Below are positions 7,730 to 17,259 of a stretch of 39,883 nucleotides of DNA, piece after piece. A model generated the notes under the pieces. The model made no database searches and was not told the origin of the DNA. It saw nothing but the letters and a program-made list of their open reading frames with translations. Numbering within the stretch: position 1 is the first letter of the stretch; each line of letters opens with the position of its first letter. The DNA is taken from the NCBI GenBank assembly GCA_019116045.1, contig DXCK01000039.1:1-39883 (forward strand). The letters run 5' to 3'. A program made the translations under genes and the position numbers. This DNA comes from Candidatus Bacteroides merdipullorum (GTDB lineage Bacteria; Bacteroidota; Bacteroidia; Bacteroidales; Bacteroidaceae).

Positions 7730-9160
7730 ATGACAACACGAAGAGACTTTTTGAAGACGTTGTCGCTGGCTTCGGCCGGTGTGGCACTGGGCGGCGGCAG
7801 CGTGTTGAATGGCATGTCTCTGGGCGCCGGACGCGCGTCGGGAAAGGCTAAAGGCGAGAAAGTGAAGATTGCCTACATAGGCATAGGTAACCGCGGAGAG
7901 CAAATCATCCAGGACTTTGCCCGCACGAACATGGTGGAGGTCGTGGCCTTGTGCGATGTGGACATGGGCGCCACGCACACGCGGAAGGTGATGGGGATGT
8001 ATCCCAAGGCCAAGCGTTTCAAGGACTTCCGCAAGCTGTTCGACGAGGCTGGGAAGGAGTTCGACGCCGTGGCCATTGCCACGCCTGACCATTCGCACTT
8101 CCCCATCACGATGCTGGCGCTGGCCTCGGGCAAGCATGTGTATGTGGAGAAACCTTTGGCGCGCACGTTCTACGAAGCCGAACTGCTGATGGAGGCGGCC
8201 CGCAAACGTCCCCAACTGGCCACGCAAGTCGGCAACCAAGGCCATTCGGAGGCCAACTATTTCCAGTTCAAGGCGTGGATGGAGGCTGGCATCATCAAAG
8301 ACGTCACGGCCATCACCGCACACATGAACAATCCGCGCCGCTGGCACTCGTGGGACAGCAACATCAGCCGCTATCCGGCAGGGCAGCAGTTGCCTCCTGA
8401 CTTGGATTGGGACACGTGGCTCTGCGCCGTCCCCTATCATGAATATAATAAGGAGTATCACCTGGGTCAATGGCGTTGCTGGTACGACTTCGGCATGGGA
8501 GTTTTGGGCGACTGGGGTGCGCACATCCTGGACACGGCACACGAGTTTCTGGAGCTGGGCTTGCCTTACGAAATCAACATGCTCTATGCCAAGGGCCACA
8601 ACGACTATTTCTTCCCCTATTCTTCCACCATCCTCTTCCGTTTCGCCCAGCGTCGCGGCATGCCGCCGGTGGACGTGACGTGGTACGACGGCATAGACAA
8701 CCTGCCGCCGCTGCCGGAGGGTTATGGTGTTTCGGCGCTGGACCCCAACATCCCTTCCTCCAACCAGGGCGACGCGCAGAACGAGAAGCTGAATCCGGGC
8801 AAGATTATCTATTCGAAGGAATTGACATTCAAGGGAGCTACGCATGGCAGCACGCTTTCCATCATCCCCGAAGAAAAGGCGCGCGAGATGGCAGACAAGC
8901 TGCCAGAGGTGCCGCCCAGTCCGTCCAACCATTTCGAGAACTTCCTGCTGGCCTGCCAGGGTGTGGAGAAGACGCGTTCGCCGTTTGAAATCAACGGTGT
9001 GCTGAGCCAGGTGTTCTGTCTGGGCGTCATCGCACAGCGCCTGAACACGCAGCTCTTCTTCGACCCCCGCACGAAGCAGTTTACCAACAATGCCTTTGCC
9101 AATGCCCTGCTGGCCGGCATGCCGCCCCGCAGAGGTTGGGAACAATTCTATAAACTATAA
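7730..9160 (+). CDS. Gfo/Idh/MocA-family oxidoreductase, Tat-exported
   Basis: This 476-residue protein starts with a twin-arginine signal (Arg4-Arg5 in TRRDFLK, then a weakly hydrophobic Ala/Gly/Leu stretch to about residue 35). A Rossmann fold follows, with the dinucleotide motif GIGNRG at residues 51-56. The family motif EKP lies at residues 140-142 ('VYVEKPLA'); its Lys is usually catalytic. The C-terminal half is the usual substrate-binding alpha/beta domain. Tat export means the enzyme is probably folded with its NAD(P) cofactor before transport to the periplasm. It is followed 13 bases later by a double-DUF1080 protein. In that pairing the likely job is oxidising a sugar ring, often at C3, so that the glycosidic bond can be broken by elimination. 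The actual substrate is unknown. Confidence 0.9.
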   Translation: MTTRRDFLKTLSLASAGVALGGGSVLNGMSLGAGRASGKAKGEKVKIAYIGIGNRGEQIIQDFARTNMVEVVALCDVDMGATHTRKVMGMYPKAKRFKDFRKLFDEAGKEFDAVAIATPDHSHFPITMLALASGKHVYVEKPLARTFYEAELLMEAARKRPQLATQVGNQGHSEANYFQFKAWMEAGIIKDVTAITAHMNNPRRWHSWDSNISRYPAGQQLPPDLDWDTWLCAVPYHEYNKEYHLGQWRCWYDFGMGVLGDWGAHILDTAHEFLELGLPYEINMLYAKGHNDYFFPYSSTILFRFAQRRGMPPVDVTWYDGIDNLPPLPEGYGVSALDPNIPSSNQGDAQNEKLNPGKIIYSKELTFKGATHGSTLSIIPEEKAREMADKLPEVPPSPSNHFENFLLACQGVEKTRSPFEINGVLSQVFCLGVIAQRLNTQLFFDPRTKQFTNNAFANALLAGMPPRRGWEQFYKL

Positions 9161-9163
9161 GAC

Positions 9164-9168
9164 GGAGG
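9164..9168 (+). promoter_or_regulatory. Strong Shine-Dalgarno site before the DUF1080 gene
   Basis: GGAGG lies directly before ATGATG, an unusually good ribosome-binding site for a phylum that mostly lacks them. Spacing is 2 bases to the first ATG (9171) and 5 to the second (9174), which favours the second as the start. Confidence 0.55.
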
Positions 9169-9173
9169 AAATG

Positions 9174-10523
9174 ATGAAAAAGAATCTGCTTTTGGCTCTG
9201 TTGATGGGTTGTGCCGCTTCAGTGATGGCACAGACCTGGGAACCTTTGTTCAACGGCAAGAACCTGAACGGGTGGAAACGCCTGAACGGTAAGGCTGAAT
9301 ACAAGGTGGAAGACAATGCGATTGTCGGTTATACACGGGCGAACACGCCGAATACGTTTTTGGCGACGAAGAAGAATTACGGAGATTTCATCCTGGAACT
9401 GGAGTTCAAGGTGGACGAAACGATGAACTCGGGCATCCAGTTCCGCAGCGAGAGCAAGAAGGACTATCAGAACGGACGGGTACACGGCTATCAGTTCGAG
9501 ATAGACCCTTCGGAACGTGCCTGGAGCGGTGGCATCTATGATGAGGCCCGCCGCCTGTGGATTTATCCGCTGACCCGGAACCCGCAGGCCCGCACGGCTT
9601 TCAGACACGGCCAGTGGAACAAGGTGCGCATCGAGTGCCTGGGCAACTCCATCCGCACGTGGCTGAACGGTGTGCCCTGTGCCCGCATCTGGGACGATGC
9701 CACGCCCAGCGGCTTCATCGCCTTGCAGGTGCATGCCGTCGGCAGCGAAAAGGAAGCGGGCAAGACCGTGGCCTGGCGCGACATCCGCATCTGCACGGAA
9801 GACGTGGCACGCTATGTGACGCCCGATGCCCAGTCGGCTCCCGAAGTGAACCTGATTGACAACACACTTTCCCCAGCCCAGAAAGCAGAAGGTTGGAAAC
9901 TGTTGTGGGACGGCCAGACCACCGAAGGTTGGCGAGGTGCCAGGCTGACAGCCTTCCCCTCCAAAGGCTGGGTCGTGGAAGACGGTGTGCTGAAAGTCTG
10001 CAAGGGCAATGGCGGCGAATCGACCAACGGTGGTGACATCGTGACGACCCGCACCTATAAAGACTTCATCCTCCGCGTGGACTTCAAGATAACGGAAGGG
10101 GCCAACAGCGGTATCAAGTATTTTGTCGACCCGGAGATGAACAAGGGGGCAGGCTCGGCCATCGGCTGTGAGTTCCAGATTTTGGACGACGACCGCCATC
10201 CGGACGCCAAGCTGGGCGTGAAGGGCAACCGCCGCCTGGGCTCTTTGTACGACCTGATTCCCGCTCCCCAAGACAAACCCGTGGACAAGAAAGGCTGGAA
10301 CACGGCTGTCGTTGTCGTGAAAGGCAATCATGTGGAACACTGGCTGAACGGCGTGAAGCTGTTGGAGTATGAGCGGAACAACGCCATGTGGAATGCCCTG
10401 GTAGCATACAGCAAATACAAGGATTGGCCCAACTTCGGCAATGCGGCCGAGGGCTACATTCTGTTGCAAGACCACGGAGACGAGGTCTGGTTCAAGAACA
10501 TCTTGATTAAGGAACTGGATTGA
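9174..10523 (+). CDS. Exported protein with two DUF1080 (3-keto-disaccharide hydrolase) domains
   Basis: The protein has 449 residues from the ATG at 9174; the ATG at 9171 is equally in frame. The signal peptide [20 protein letters not shown] is clear. Two copies of the DUF1080 (PF06439) jelly-roll follow. The first (about residues 21-215) opens with '[14 protein letters not shown]' and contains 'MNSGIQFRS'. The second (about 240-449) opens with '[16 protein letters not shown]' and contains '[10 protein letters not shown]'. Each ends in a short strand of the '[11 protein letters not shown]' type. Members of this family cleave 3-keto-glycosides or act as lectin-like concanavalin folds. With the oxidoreductase directly upstream, an oxidation-then-elimination route for glycosides is likely. 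A terminator follows at 10547. Confidence 0.88.
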   Translation: MKKNLLLALLMGCAASVMAQTWEPLFNGKNLNGWKRLNGKAEYKVEDNAIVGYTRANTPNTFLATKKNYGDFILELEFKVDETMNSGIQFRSESKKDYQNGRVHGYQFEIDPSERAWSGGIYDEARRLWIYPLTRNPQARTAFRHGQWNKVRIECLGNSIRTWLNGVPCARIWDDATPSGFIALQVHAVGSEKEAGKTVAWRDIRICTEDVARYVTPDAQSAPEVNLIDNTLSPAQKAEGWKLLWDGQTTEGWRGARLTAFPSKGWVVEDGVLKVCKGNGGESTNGGDIVTTRTYKDFILRVDFKITEGANSGIKYFVDPEMNKGAGSAIGCEFQILDDDRHPDAKLGVKGNRRLGSLYDLIPAPQDKPVDKKGWNTAVVVVKGNHVEHWLNGVKLLEYERNNAMWNALVAYSKYKDWPNFGNAAEGYILLQDHGDEVWFKNILIKELD

Positions 10524-10546
10524 AGTAACCCCTTCGTGCGATATAT

Positions 10547-10585
10547 CACAAAATCCCCGCCTGCCTGGCGAGGATTTTGTGTTTG
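10547..10585 (+). terminator. Rho-independent-type terminator after the DUF1080 gene
   Basis: A perfect 10-bp stem, CACAAAATCC (10547-10556) with GGATTTTGTG (10572-10581), continues inward with CGCC/GGCG after one mismatch. A short TTTG follows. It lies 24 bases after the stop codon. The U-tract is short, and because the stem is A/T-rich at its base it could act in both directions. Confidence 0.7.
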
Positions 10586-10674
10586 TCTGCTTCCCTTTTT
10601 CTGCCCTGGTGGCGCTTGTTTAGAGCCTCAGAAGGCTTTAGCGAAAGCTTCCTGAACGTTTTTATACCCTTTTT

Positions 10675-10733
10675 GGCAACATTTTGTCCCCCTTCTGCCA
10701 CAAATTGTACCTTCTTCTGCAACATTTTTTAGG
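10675..10733 (+). repeat. Three direct repeats upstream of the SusC promoter, probable regulator sites
   Basis: GCAACATTTTGTCCC (10676), GCCACAAATTGTACC (10697) and GCAACATTTTTTAGG (10719) are spaced 21 and 22 bases apart, about two turns of the helix. A weaker fourth copy beginning GCAAGG is at 10740, again 21 bases on. They end just at the expected -33 region of the promoter whose -7 box is at 10755. This layout suits an activator binding as multiple dimers on one face of the DNA, such as a hybrid two-component or SusR-type regulator. Confidence 0.5.
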
Positions 10734-10754
10734 TGTTTTGCAAGGCCGGTTACG

Positions 10755-10762
10755 TACTTTTG
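10755..10762 (+). promoter_or_regulatory. -7 promoter box of the SusC-SusD-SGBP-GH5 operon
   Basis: TACTTTTG matches TAnnTTTG exactly. No good TTTG box lies at the normal distance: TTTT at 10727-10730 has a spacer of 24, and TTTG at 10737-10740 a spacer of 14. This points to activator dependence. Confidence 0.55.
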
Positions 10763-10842
10763 TACCGACGGCATTGCACGTTTTTAGTTCTTGAGTAAGA
10801 CTAAGGAACCAATTAATGTTAACTTTAAAAAATGATTGTATC

Positions 10843-13800
10843 ATGAGGAATGTGTTTTTGAAAAAGTGTATGGACTTCTGTCTGTGCCGAGTCGCATGGG
10901 TGCTCTTGTTGTTGAGTCCTGCGGCTGTTGATTTCTCGGTAGCCAATCCTCTCCAAAGCCGGACTGTTTCTGGAACTGTGGTTTCCGAGGCGGATGGAGA
11001 GCCTCTGATTGGCGTGAGTGTTTATCTGAAAGGCCATGAAGGGAGAGGCGTTATCACCGACCTGAATGGAGAGTATTCGTTGACGGTGCCGGCGGGTTCG
11101 ACGTTGGTATTCTCGTATGTAGGCTATATCAGTCAGGAAATCAAGGTGAAAGGTTCTGTGATTAATGTGCAGTTGAAGGAAGATTCCGAGTTGCTGGACG
11201 AGGTGGTTGTGGTCGGTTACGGCACGATGAAGCGCAGCGACCTGACCGGTTCGGTCGTATCGGTGGGCGAGGAGGAAATCAAGCAGTCTGTCATCACGTC
11301 GCTCGATCAGGCTTTGCAAGGCCGTGCCGCCGGTGTGCAGGTGACGCAGAACTCCGGCGCTCCGGGCGGCGGTATTTCGGTAAGTATCCGTGGTATCAAC
11401 TCGCTGAATGGCAATGAGCCGTTGTATGTCATCGACGGTGTGCCCATTTCGGGTAATGCCAGCAATAATACCAATGCGCTGTCGTCCATCAACCCGTCGG
11501 ACATTGTATCCATGGAAATCCTGAAGGATGCTTCGGCCACGGCCATCTACGGTTCGCGTGCGTCGAACGGCGTGGTGATGATTACCACGCGTCAGGGGCA
11601 GGCCGGCAAGACCCGCGTCTCTTACGAAGGCTACTTCGGCTTGCAGCAGTTGCCCAAGAAACTGGATGTGCTGAACTTGCGCGAATATGCGGAGTATCAG
11701 AACCTGCGTGCCGAGGTCATCGGATTCGGTGCGCGTGAAGAGTTTGCCGACCCCAGCCTGCTGGGCGAGGGTACCGACTGGCAGGGAGAAATCTTCCAGA
11801 CAGCCCTGATGCACAATCATCAGTTGAACATCTCCGGCGGTAATGACAACACGAAATATTCTCTTTCTGGCGGTTATTTGTCGCAAGAAGGTATTGCCAT
11901 CGGCTCGGATTTCGAACGCTTCTCGATGCGTGTCAATATGGACAACAAGATTACCAAATGGTTGTCTACGGGTCTTCGCGCTTCGGTGTCGCGCAGCACG
12001 CAGCGCAATACGATTGATAATGGCAATATCATTCAAACTGCCATACAGCAGTTGCCCGATACGCCTGCCCGTAACCTGGACGGCAGTTGGGGCGCGCAGC
12101 AGGAGAATATGTACGGTACGTATTTTTCGAATCCGGTGGCTGAGGCCTTGATGCGCGAGAACTACAACCGCAGCACGCAGATGTATGTGGACTTCTTTGC
12201 CGATGTGAATATCTGGAAAGGCTTGGTGTTCCGCGCCGAGTATGCGGCCAACTATTATTTCAACACCGATTACCAGTTTACTCCTTCCTATGACTACGGT
12301 CATTACATCCAGCAGTCGTCGGGCAGCCGTTCTGCCAGCAATGGCGGCAACTGGACGCTGAAGACTTACCTGACCTACAACGGCACCTTCGGCAAGCACA
12401 ACGTGTCGGCTATGGTTGGCCATGAGGCCCAGGAGAGTACGTGGGAGAACCTGAACGGCAGCCGCACCAACTTCTTCCTGAACTCGGTGCACGAGCTGAA
12501 CGTGGGCGATGCTCTGACGGCGAAAAACGGCAGCTCACGTGGCTCGTCGGCCATCGAGTCTTACTTCGGACGTCTCAACTATGGTTTTGACGACCGCTAT
12601 CTGGCTACCTTCACCCTGCGTGCAGACGGTTCGTCCAACTTCGGCCCTGCCAATCGTTGGGGTTATTTCCCTTCGGCGGCCTTGGCTTGGAAGATTAAGA
12701 ATGAGTCTTTCTTGAAGGATGTGTCGTGGCTGGACAACCTGAAACTCCGTCTTGGTTGGGGTCTGGTGGGTAACCAGGCTGCGGGCAGCTATGCTTATGG
12801 CGTTACGATGTCTTCGGCTGCTTCCATCTGGGGAACCGGTTTTTATGCGGGAAACTATCCGAACGAAAACTTACAATGGGAGGAAACGGAGGCTTGGAAC
12901 GTGGGCTTGGATATTAACCTGTTCAACAACCGCGTGGAGTTTATCGTGGACGCTTATTACAAGAACACGGACAACCTGCTGATGCAGGCTTCGCTGCCTT
13001 CGTATGTCAATGGGGTCATTTCTTCGCCGTGGGTGAACGCCGGTGCCATGACGAACAAAGGTATGGAGTTTACGCTGAACACGGTGAACATTGACACGAA
13101 GGACTTCGTGTGGCGTTCGGGCCTGACCATCTCGTTCAACCGCAATGAGATTACCGACCTCTATACGGCCACTTCCAGCATGACGGGCGTCATCAACTCT
13201 GCGACGTACACCTATTCGATAGTGGGCGAGCCGGTCGGGCAGTTCTATGGTTACAAGGTGAAAGGTATGTTCATGAATGAGAGCGATTTCTACCAGAAAG
13301 ATGCCAACGGCAACTTCTTGCTGAATGAACGGGGCGACCGTATCCACGTGGCTTTGCCGGCAGACCATTCGGAGATTTCGAAAGAAGAAATCTGGGTGGG
13401 AGACTATATCTTCGAGGATATCAACAACGACGGCGTCATCGACGAGAAAGACCGTACTTTCCTGGGCAATCCGGAACCGAAGTTCTCCTACGGCTTCAAC
13501 AATACGTTTACTTACAAGGGTTTCGACCTGAATATCTTCATCAACGGCGTGTATGGCAACAAGTTGGTCAATATGCTTCGTCAGGACTTTACCGACCCCA
13601 TGCGCAACAGTAACTTGCTGAAAGAGGCTACCGGCATTGCCCGTGTGGAACTGATAGACCCCTCGCAGCCAGAGGAGATTTGGAATGTGCGGGTGGCTAA
13701 TCCCGGCTCGGCTCAAGTGCAGCGAATCACGACAAGCTCTGCCAACAATAACAACCGTTTCAGCAGCCGCTTTGTGGAGGACGGTTCCTACCTGCGCATT

Positions 13801-14028
13801 AAGAACATCGCGCTGGGCTACACTTTCCCGCAGAAATGGACAAAGAAGTGGGGCATCGAGAACTTGCGTCTGTACATGAACATCCAGAACGCCTTTACCT
13901 TCACCAAGTACAAGGGTTATGACCCCGAAGTCGGAGCTTACAACTACAACGTGCTGTTGCGCGGCGTGGACTATGCCCGCTATCCTTCGCAACGTATTTA
14001 CACCTTTGGACTGAACATTACTCTCTAA
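10843..14028 (+). CDS. SusC-like TonB-dependent outer-membrane transporter
   Basis: The protein has 1061 residues from the ATG at 10843; an in-frame ATG at 10816 would add nine residues with no signal character. After the signal peptide comes a carboxypeptidase-regulatory-like domain (about 42-112, 'TVSGTVVSEADGEPLIGVSV'). A TonB-box-like DEVVVVGYG begins at residue 119. The plug domain follows ('PLYVIDGVPISGN', 'SRASNGVVMITT'), then a 22-strand-type barrel to the C-terminus ('YTFGLNITL'). It would import oligosaccharides across the outer membrane using TonB energy, in complex with the SusD-like protein encoded 22 bases downstream. Length and motifs are normal for the family. The substrate is suggested only by the downstream GH5 enzyme. 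Confidence 0.96.
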   Translation: MRNVFLKKCMDFCLCRVAWVLLLLSPAAVDFSVANPLQSRTVSGTVVSEADGEPLIGVSVYLKGHEGRGVITDLNGEYSLTVPAGSTLVFSYVGYISQEIKVKGSVINVQLKEDSELLDEVVVVGYGTMKRSDLTGSVVSVGEEEIKQSVITSLDQALQGRAAGVQVTQNSGAPGGGISVSIRGINSLNGNEPLYVIDGVPISGNASNNTNALSSINPSDIVSMEILKDASATAIYGSRASNGVVMITTRQGQAGKTRVSYEGYFGLQQLPKKLDVLNLREYAEYQNLRAEVIGFGAREEFADPSLLGEGTDWQGEIFQTALMHNHQLNISGGNDNTKYSLSGGYLSQEGIAIGSDFERFSMRVNMDNKITKWLSTGLRASVSRSTQRNTIDNGNIIQTAIQQLPDTPARNLDGSWGAQQENMYGTYFSNPVAEALMRENYNRSTQMYVDFFADVNIWKGLVFRAEYAANYYFNTDYQFTPSYDYGHYIQQSSGSRSASNGGNWTLKTYLTYNGTFGKHNVSAMVGHEAQESTWENLNGSRTNFFLNSVHELNVGDALTAKNGSSRGSSAIESYFGRLNYGFDDRYLATFTLRADGSSNFGPANRWGYFPSAALAWKIKNESFLKDVSWLDNLKLRLGWGLVGNQAAGSYAYGVTMSSAASIWGTGFYAGNYPNENLQWEETEAWNVGLDINLFNNRVEFIVDAYYKNTDNLLMQASLPSYVNGVISSPWVNAGAMTNKGMEFTLNTVNIDTKDFVWRSGLTISFNRNEITDLYTATSSMTGVINSATYTYSIVGEPVGQFYGYKVKGMFMNESDFYQKDANGNFLLNERGDRIHVALPADHSEISKEEIWVGDYIFEDINNDGVIDEKDRTFLGNPEPKFSYGFNNTFTYKGFDLNIFINGVYGNKLVNMLRQDFTDPMRNSNLLKEATGIARVELIDPSQPEEIWNVRVANPGSAQVQRITTSSANNNNRFSSRFVEDGSYLRIKNIALGYTFPQKWTKKWGIENLRLYMNIQNAFTFTKYKGYDPEVGAYNYNVLLRGVDYARYPSQRIYTFGLNITL

Positions 14029-14050
14029 CCATTTAAACTTAGTGATAGTC

Positions 14051-15682
14051 ATGAAAACCAAAATATTACTCCTATCCCTTGCCGTGGCCGGCTTGTTGAC
14101 CGGGTGCAAGGATAGTTTTCTGGACCGTGTGCCGGAAAGCGCGTACGTGGACGCCACGTATTATACATCGGACGAGGCGCTGGAAGCTGCTACCGCCCCG
14201 CTGTACAACCGAGCCTGGTTTGACTACAACCAGCGCGCCTGTGTGCCTCTGGGCTGTAACCGCGCCAACGACATCTACAGCAACTGGGGTTTCCCGGAGT
14301 TCACGACCTTCCGGGTGACTGCCCTTGACACGAATTTGTCGAGCGCTTGGTCGGCTTTCTATTCAGTCATCACGATGGCCAATTCAGTGATTGAAGCCGT
14401 GGAGACCAAAACATCCGGCAGCGTGACGGAAGAAGCCAAGGAGACGGCTCTGGGCGAGGCTCGCCTGATGCGTGCTTGCGCTTACTTCTATATGTTGCGC
14501 ATTTGGGGCCCGGTGATTCTGATAGAAGACAACCAAGCCCTGGTGGACAATCCGGTGCTCCCCCTGAACCGCGAGGAAGACGTATTCCAATTCATCATTA
14601 ACGACCTGACCTATGCTTCCGGGCATTTGCCGAACACGGCCGCCGCCGGGCGTGCTACGGCTTGGGCCGCCAAGGGCATGTTGGCCAAGGTCTACCTGGC
14701 ACGTTCGGGCTGGCGCAAAGGCGGGCAGCGCGATGCCGCCGACTTGGAACTGGCCAGGCAGTATGCGGGTGATGTCTGCGAAAACAGCGGCATAGAACTC
14801 TTGCCCGAATACGAAGACTTGTTCAAATATAAGTTCAACAACAATCAAGAGTCTTTGCTGGCCATGCAGTGGGTGCCGCTGGGCGACTGGGGCGTGTGCA
14901 ACACGTTGCTGGCCGACCTGGCTTTCTCTACCGAAGTGACCGGAGGCGTCAACGTATGGAGCAGTTACAATGCCTCCATCGAGATGCTGCAACAGTATGA
15001 ACTGGGCGACACCATCCGGCGCAATGCCACGTTCTTCACCCAAGGTTCGTACTACGACTACATCTGCATCGCGGACGGAGGATACACGTACACCGGAACA
15101 GCGGCGCCTATCAAGAAAGGCGTGATAGGCGGTCCCGACGATGACAATGACGGCTATGTGCAGTCCATGAACTCTCCGCTGAACACCTACATCCTGCGCC
15201 TGGCCGACGTGTATCTGACTTATGCCGAAGCTTGCCTTGGCAATGAAGAGAGCTTGAGCTCGGGACCTGGCTTGATTTACTTCAACAAAGTGCGCGATCG
15301 CGCCAAGGTGCCTACGAAGGAATCCATCACCATCGACGACATCATCCGCGAGCGGCGCGTAGAGTTCTGCATGGAGTACTGTAACTGGTACGACATGGTG
15401 TCCTGGTATTGCTGGCAACCGGCGAAGATGCTGGAATACTTCAACAACCAGTACAGAGGTTATACGTGCGACGTGGTGTCGAAAGACAGCCAGGGCTACC
15501 TGCATTTCGGCAAGTACGACACGGACGGTGTCACCCTGCTGGAAGGCCCCGAGAACTGGAATGAGCCGAACTTCGAGATTATTGTCCGCGAGGACGACAT
15601 CTTCCTGCCTTATCCGGAGTCGGATGTCATCCAGAACCCCTTGCTGAACGAAGAACCTGTACCCTATGAGTTTAACGAATAA
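14051..15682 (+). CDS. SusD-like nutrient-binding lipoprotein
   Basis: The protein has 543 residues. The ATG at 14051 gives a textbook lipoprotein signal (MKTKILLLSLAVAGLLTGC) with Cys19 acylated; an upstream GTG at 14042 is less likely. The family pattern is clear: 'DSFLDRVPES' after the cysteine, helix pairs of the SusD TPR core ('EARLMRACAYFYMLRIWGPV'), and the RagB/SusD C-terminal part ('YLTYAEACLGNEESL', 'RRVEFCMEYCNWYDMV'). It should cap the SusC-like barrel on the cell surface and bind the glycan. It follows SusC by 22 bases and precedes the binding protein by 11, so it is clearly co-transcribed. Confidence 0.95.
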   Translation: MKTKILLLSLAVAGLLTGCKDSFLDRVPESAYVDATYYTSDEALEAATAPLYNRAWFDYNQRACVPLGCNRANDIYSNWGFPEFTTFRVTALDTNLSSAWSAFYSVITMANSVIEAVETKTSGSVTEEAKETALGEARLMRACAYFYMLRIWGPVILIEDNQALVDNPVLPLNREEDVFQFIINDLTYASGHLPNTAAAGRATAWAAKGMLAKVYLARSGWRKGGQRDAADLELARQYAGDVCENSGIELLPEYEDLFKYKFNNNQESLLAMQWVPLGDWGVCNTLLADLAFSTEVTGGVNVWSSYNASIEMLQQYELGDTIRRNATFFTQGSYYDYICIADGGYTYTGTAAPIKKGVIGGPDDDNDGYVQSMNSPLNTYILRLADVYLTYAEACLGNEESLSSGPGLIYFNKVRDRAKVPTKESITIDDIIRERRVEFCMEYCNWYDMVSWYCWQPAKMLEYFNNQYRGYTCDVVSKDSQGYLHFGKYDTDGVTLLEGPENWNEPNFEIIVREDDIFLPYPESDVIQNPLLNEEPVPYEFNE

Positions 15683-15693
15683 TATAGAAGAAC

Positions 15694-17181
15694 ATGAAAC
15701 GACTAATGAATAAACTGATGAACTGCGGCTGGCCGGCCGTGCTGATGCTGGCATTGCTGACCGCCTTTTCCGTGGCATCCTGCCAAGACGATGAAGACGG
15801 AGGCGGCGCGCCCGTCATCCACTACGTGCGTGTGACCGACCCTGCATTGGCCGACAGCACCTTTACCGACGCCCAGCCGGGCACGATGATTGCCGTGATA
15901 GGCGAGCGCCTGGGAGGCCTGCAAGCGGTGTATATCAATGGCTACGAGGTCAGTATTAATTCTACGCTGGCCACCTCGACTTGCATCATCCTGACCATCC
16001 CGACGGTGGACGAGGAGAATCCCGACCTTTTCCAATTAGTAGGAACCAATCCGGAATTGCCAGCCGAGATACGCGTAGTGACCGACCACGGAACGGCCAC
16101 GTATGCCTTCCATGTCCTTTCGCCAGCGCCTTTCATTTCGCGTCTGGCCGTGGAATATCCCGTAGACCCGGGCGAGGAGATGAGCATTATCGGAGGTAAC
16201 TTCTATGAGTTGCAGAAGATTTATTTCTCGGAAGACAGCATCACGGTGGCTCAGGAAGTGACCGAATATACGGTGAATGATGATTTCGATGAGATTACGT
16301 TCAACGCTCCGTCCACGGTGATTGAGCAAGGTTACCTGTTTGTGGTATGCTACACAGACACGGCGGTGGTCGAGTTTATCCGTAATGCCCCGAAACCGAC
16401 GATTACCGCCATCAGTTCGACCATGCCTGTCGTGGGTAGTGAGGTGACCATTACGGGGCAGAATTTCATCGGTCTGACGGGCATCGACGTGAACGGGGAG
16501 TTCACCATACCTGCCACAGACATCGAAGTGTCGGCTGCCTATGACGAACTGACCTTCGTCATGCCGCAGGCTCCTGCGCAGTCGGGTACGCTGGCGGTGA
16601 ATACTGTGGGTGGCACGGCAGAATGGCCGGGCACGTTCTATCCGATAGAGAATGTGATATTGGATTATGATAATGTCGGTTGGTTCATCTGGGGCTCAGG
16701 TTCGGGCGTGTTCACTACCGATGGCAGTGCTCCTCCTTTCGTGGCTACGGGCAATTATACTTCCATCACGGGAACGATTTCTGCCTGGAATTATTGGTGG
16801 AACCAGAGTGTAAACAATGCGGTTTATTCGATGGAGGCTATCCCGGGCGGCACTTCGACGGCTGATTTGGAGTTGCAGTTCGAATGTTACATCGAACAAG
16901 CTTACGAGGGACCGGTGATGCAGATTGTGATGGGCGGCAACTTCGACTACAGCCTGACGAACTACGTGCCTGTCAGCGTCTTCAGCGGCGAAATGGAAAC
17001 CGGGCACTGGATGCAGGTCAGCGTTCCGTTGTCGCAGATTGTGGCTGAATCCACGTGGCAGGAGTTCCTGAACCGCGGCAACAGCGAGTTTGGTGTTTAC
17101 TACACTAATCCGACGGAAATGGCCGATGTTTATATAGGTGTCCACATGGACAATTTCCGTGTAGTGCCCATAGAAGATTAA
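15694..17181 (+). CDS. Surface glycan-binding lipoprotein with TIG/IPT domains (SGBP)
   Basis: This 495-residue protein has a lipoprotein signal ending FSVASC (Cys30). Three Ig-like TIG/IPT units follow (about 40-140, 140-228, 230-312), shown by the repeated pattern 'MIAVIGERLGGLQAVYING', 'MSIIGGNFYELQKIYF' and 'EVTITGQNFIGLTGIDVNG'. The C-terminal part (about 313-495) is rich in Trp and Tyr ('NVGWFIWGSGSG', 'WNYWWNQSV') and ends in 'VYIGVHMDNFRVVP'. It resembles the glycan-binding domain of SGBP-B proteins of xyloglucan loci. Its position directly after SusD is typical for such accessory binders. No catalytic residues are seen. The ligand is inferred from neighbours. Confidence 0.85.
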   Translation: MKRLMNKLMNCGWPAVLMLALLTAFSVASCQDDEDGGGAPVIHYVRVTDPALADSTFTDAQPGTMIAVIGERLGGLQAVYINGYEVSINSTLATSTCIILTIPTVDEENPDLFQLVGTNPELPAEIRVVTDHGTATYAFHVLSPAPFISRLAVEYPVDPGEEMSIIGGNFYELQKIYFSEDSITVAQEVTEYTVNDDFDEITFNAPSTVIEQGYLFVVCYTDTAVVEFIRNAPKPTITAISSTMPVVGSEVTITGQNFIGLTGIDVNGEFTIPATDIEVSAAYDELTFVMPQAPAQSGTLAVNTVGGTAEWPGTFYPIENVILDYDNVGWFIWGSGSGVFTTDGSAPPFVATGNYTSITGTISAWNYWWNQSVNNAVYSMEAIPGGTSTADLELQFECYIEQAYEGPVMQIVMGGNFDYSLTNYVPVSVFSGEMETGHWMQVSVPLSQIVAESTWQEFLNRGNSEFGVYYTNPTEMADVYIGVHMDNFRVVPIED

Positions 17182-17204
17182 TCTGAAACATTTAATTCAC
17201 AAAT

Positions 17205-17239
17205 GTGTGCCGCTTGCCGGTTTGCCTGCGGCGGCACAC
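17205..17239 (+). other. Intra-operon hairpin between SGBP and GH5 genes
   Basis: A perfect 9-bp stem, GTGTGCCGC (17205-17213) with GCGGCACAC (17231-17239), encloses a 17-base loop. No T run follows, so it is not a standard terminator. It may set RNA stability or reduce read-through between the binding-protein part and the enzyme part of the operon. Confidence 0.65.
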
Positions 17240-17259
17240 TCCACTTAATCCTGAAAGAA

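Larger units (their letters stand above)
10524..10842. other. Control region upstream of the first SusC-like gene
   Basis: There is no gene here. The stretch holds the terminator of the DUF1080 gene (10547-10585), direct repeats with 21-22 base spacing (10675-10733), and a -7 box (10755-10762). The rest is T-rich, as is common before SusC genes. Confidence 0.6.

Noticed and set aside
7697..9145. 482-codon open frame on the minus strand
   Set aside because: It is antisense to the Gfo/Idh/MocA gene, has no recognisable domain and a composition typical of a shadow frame.
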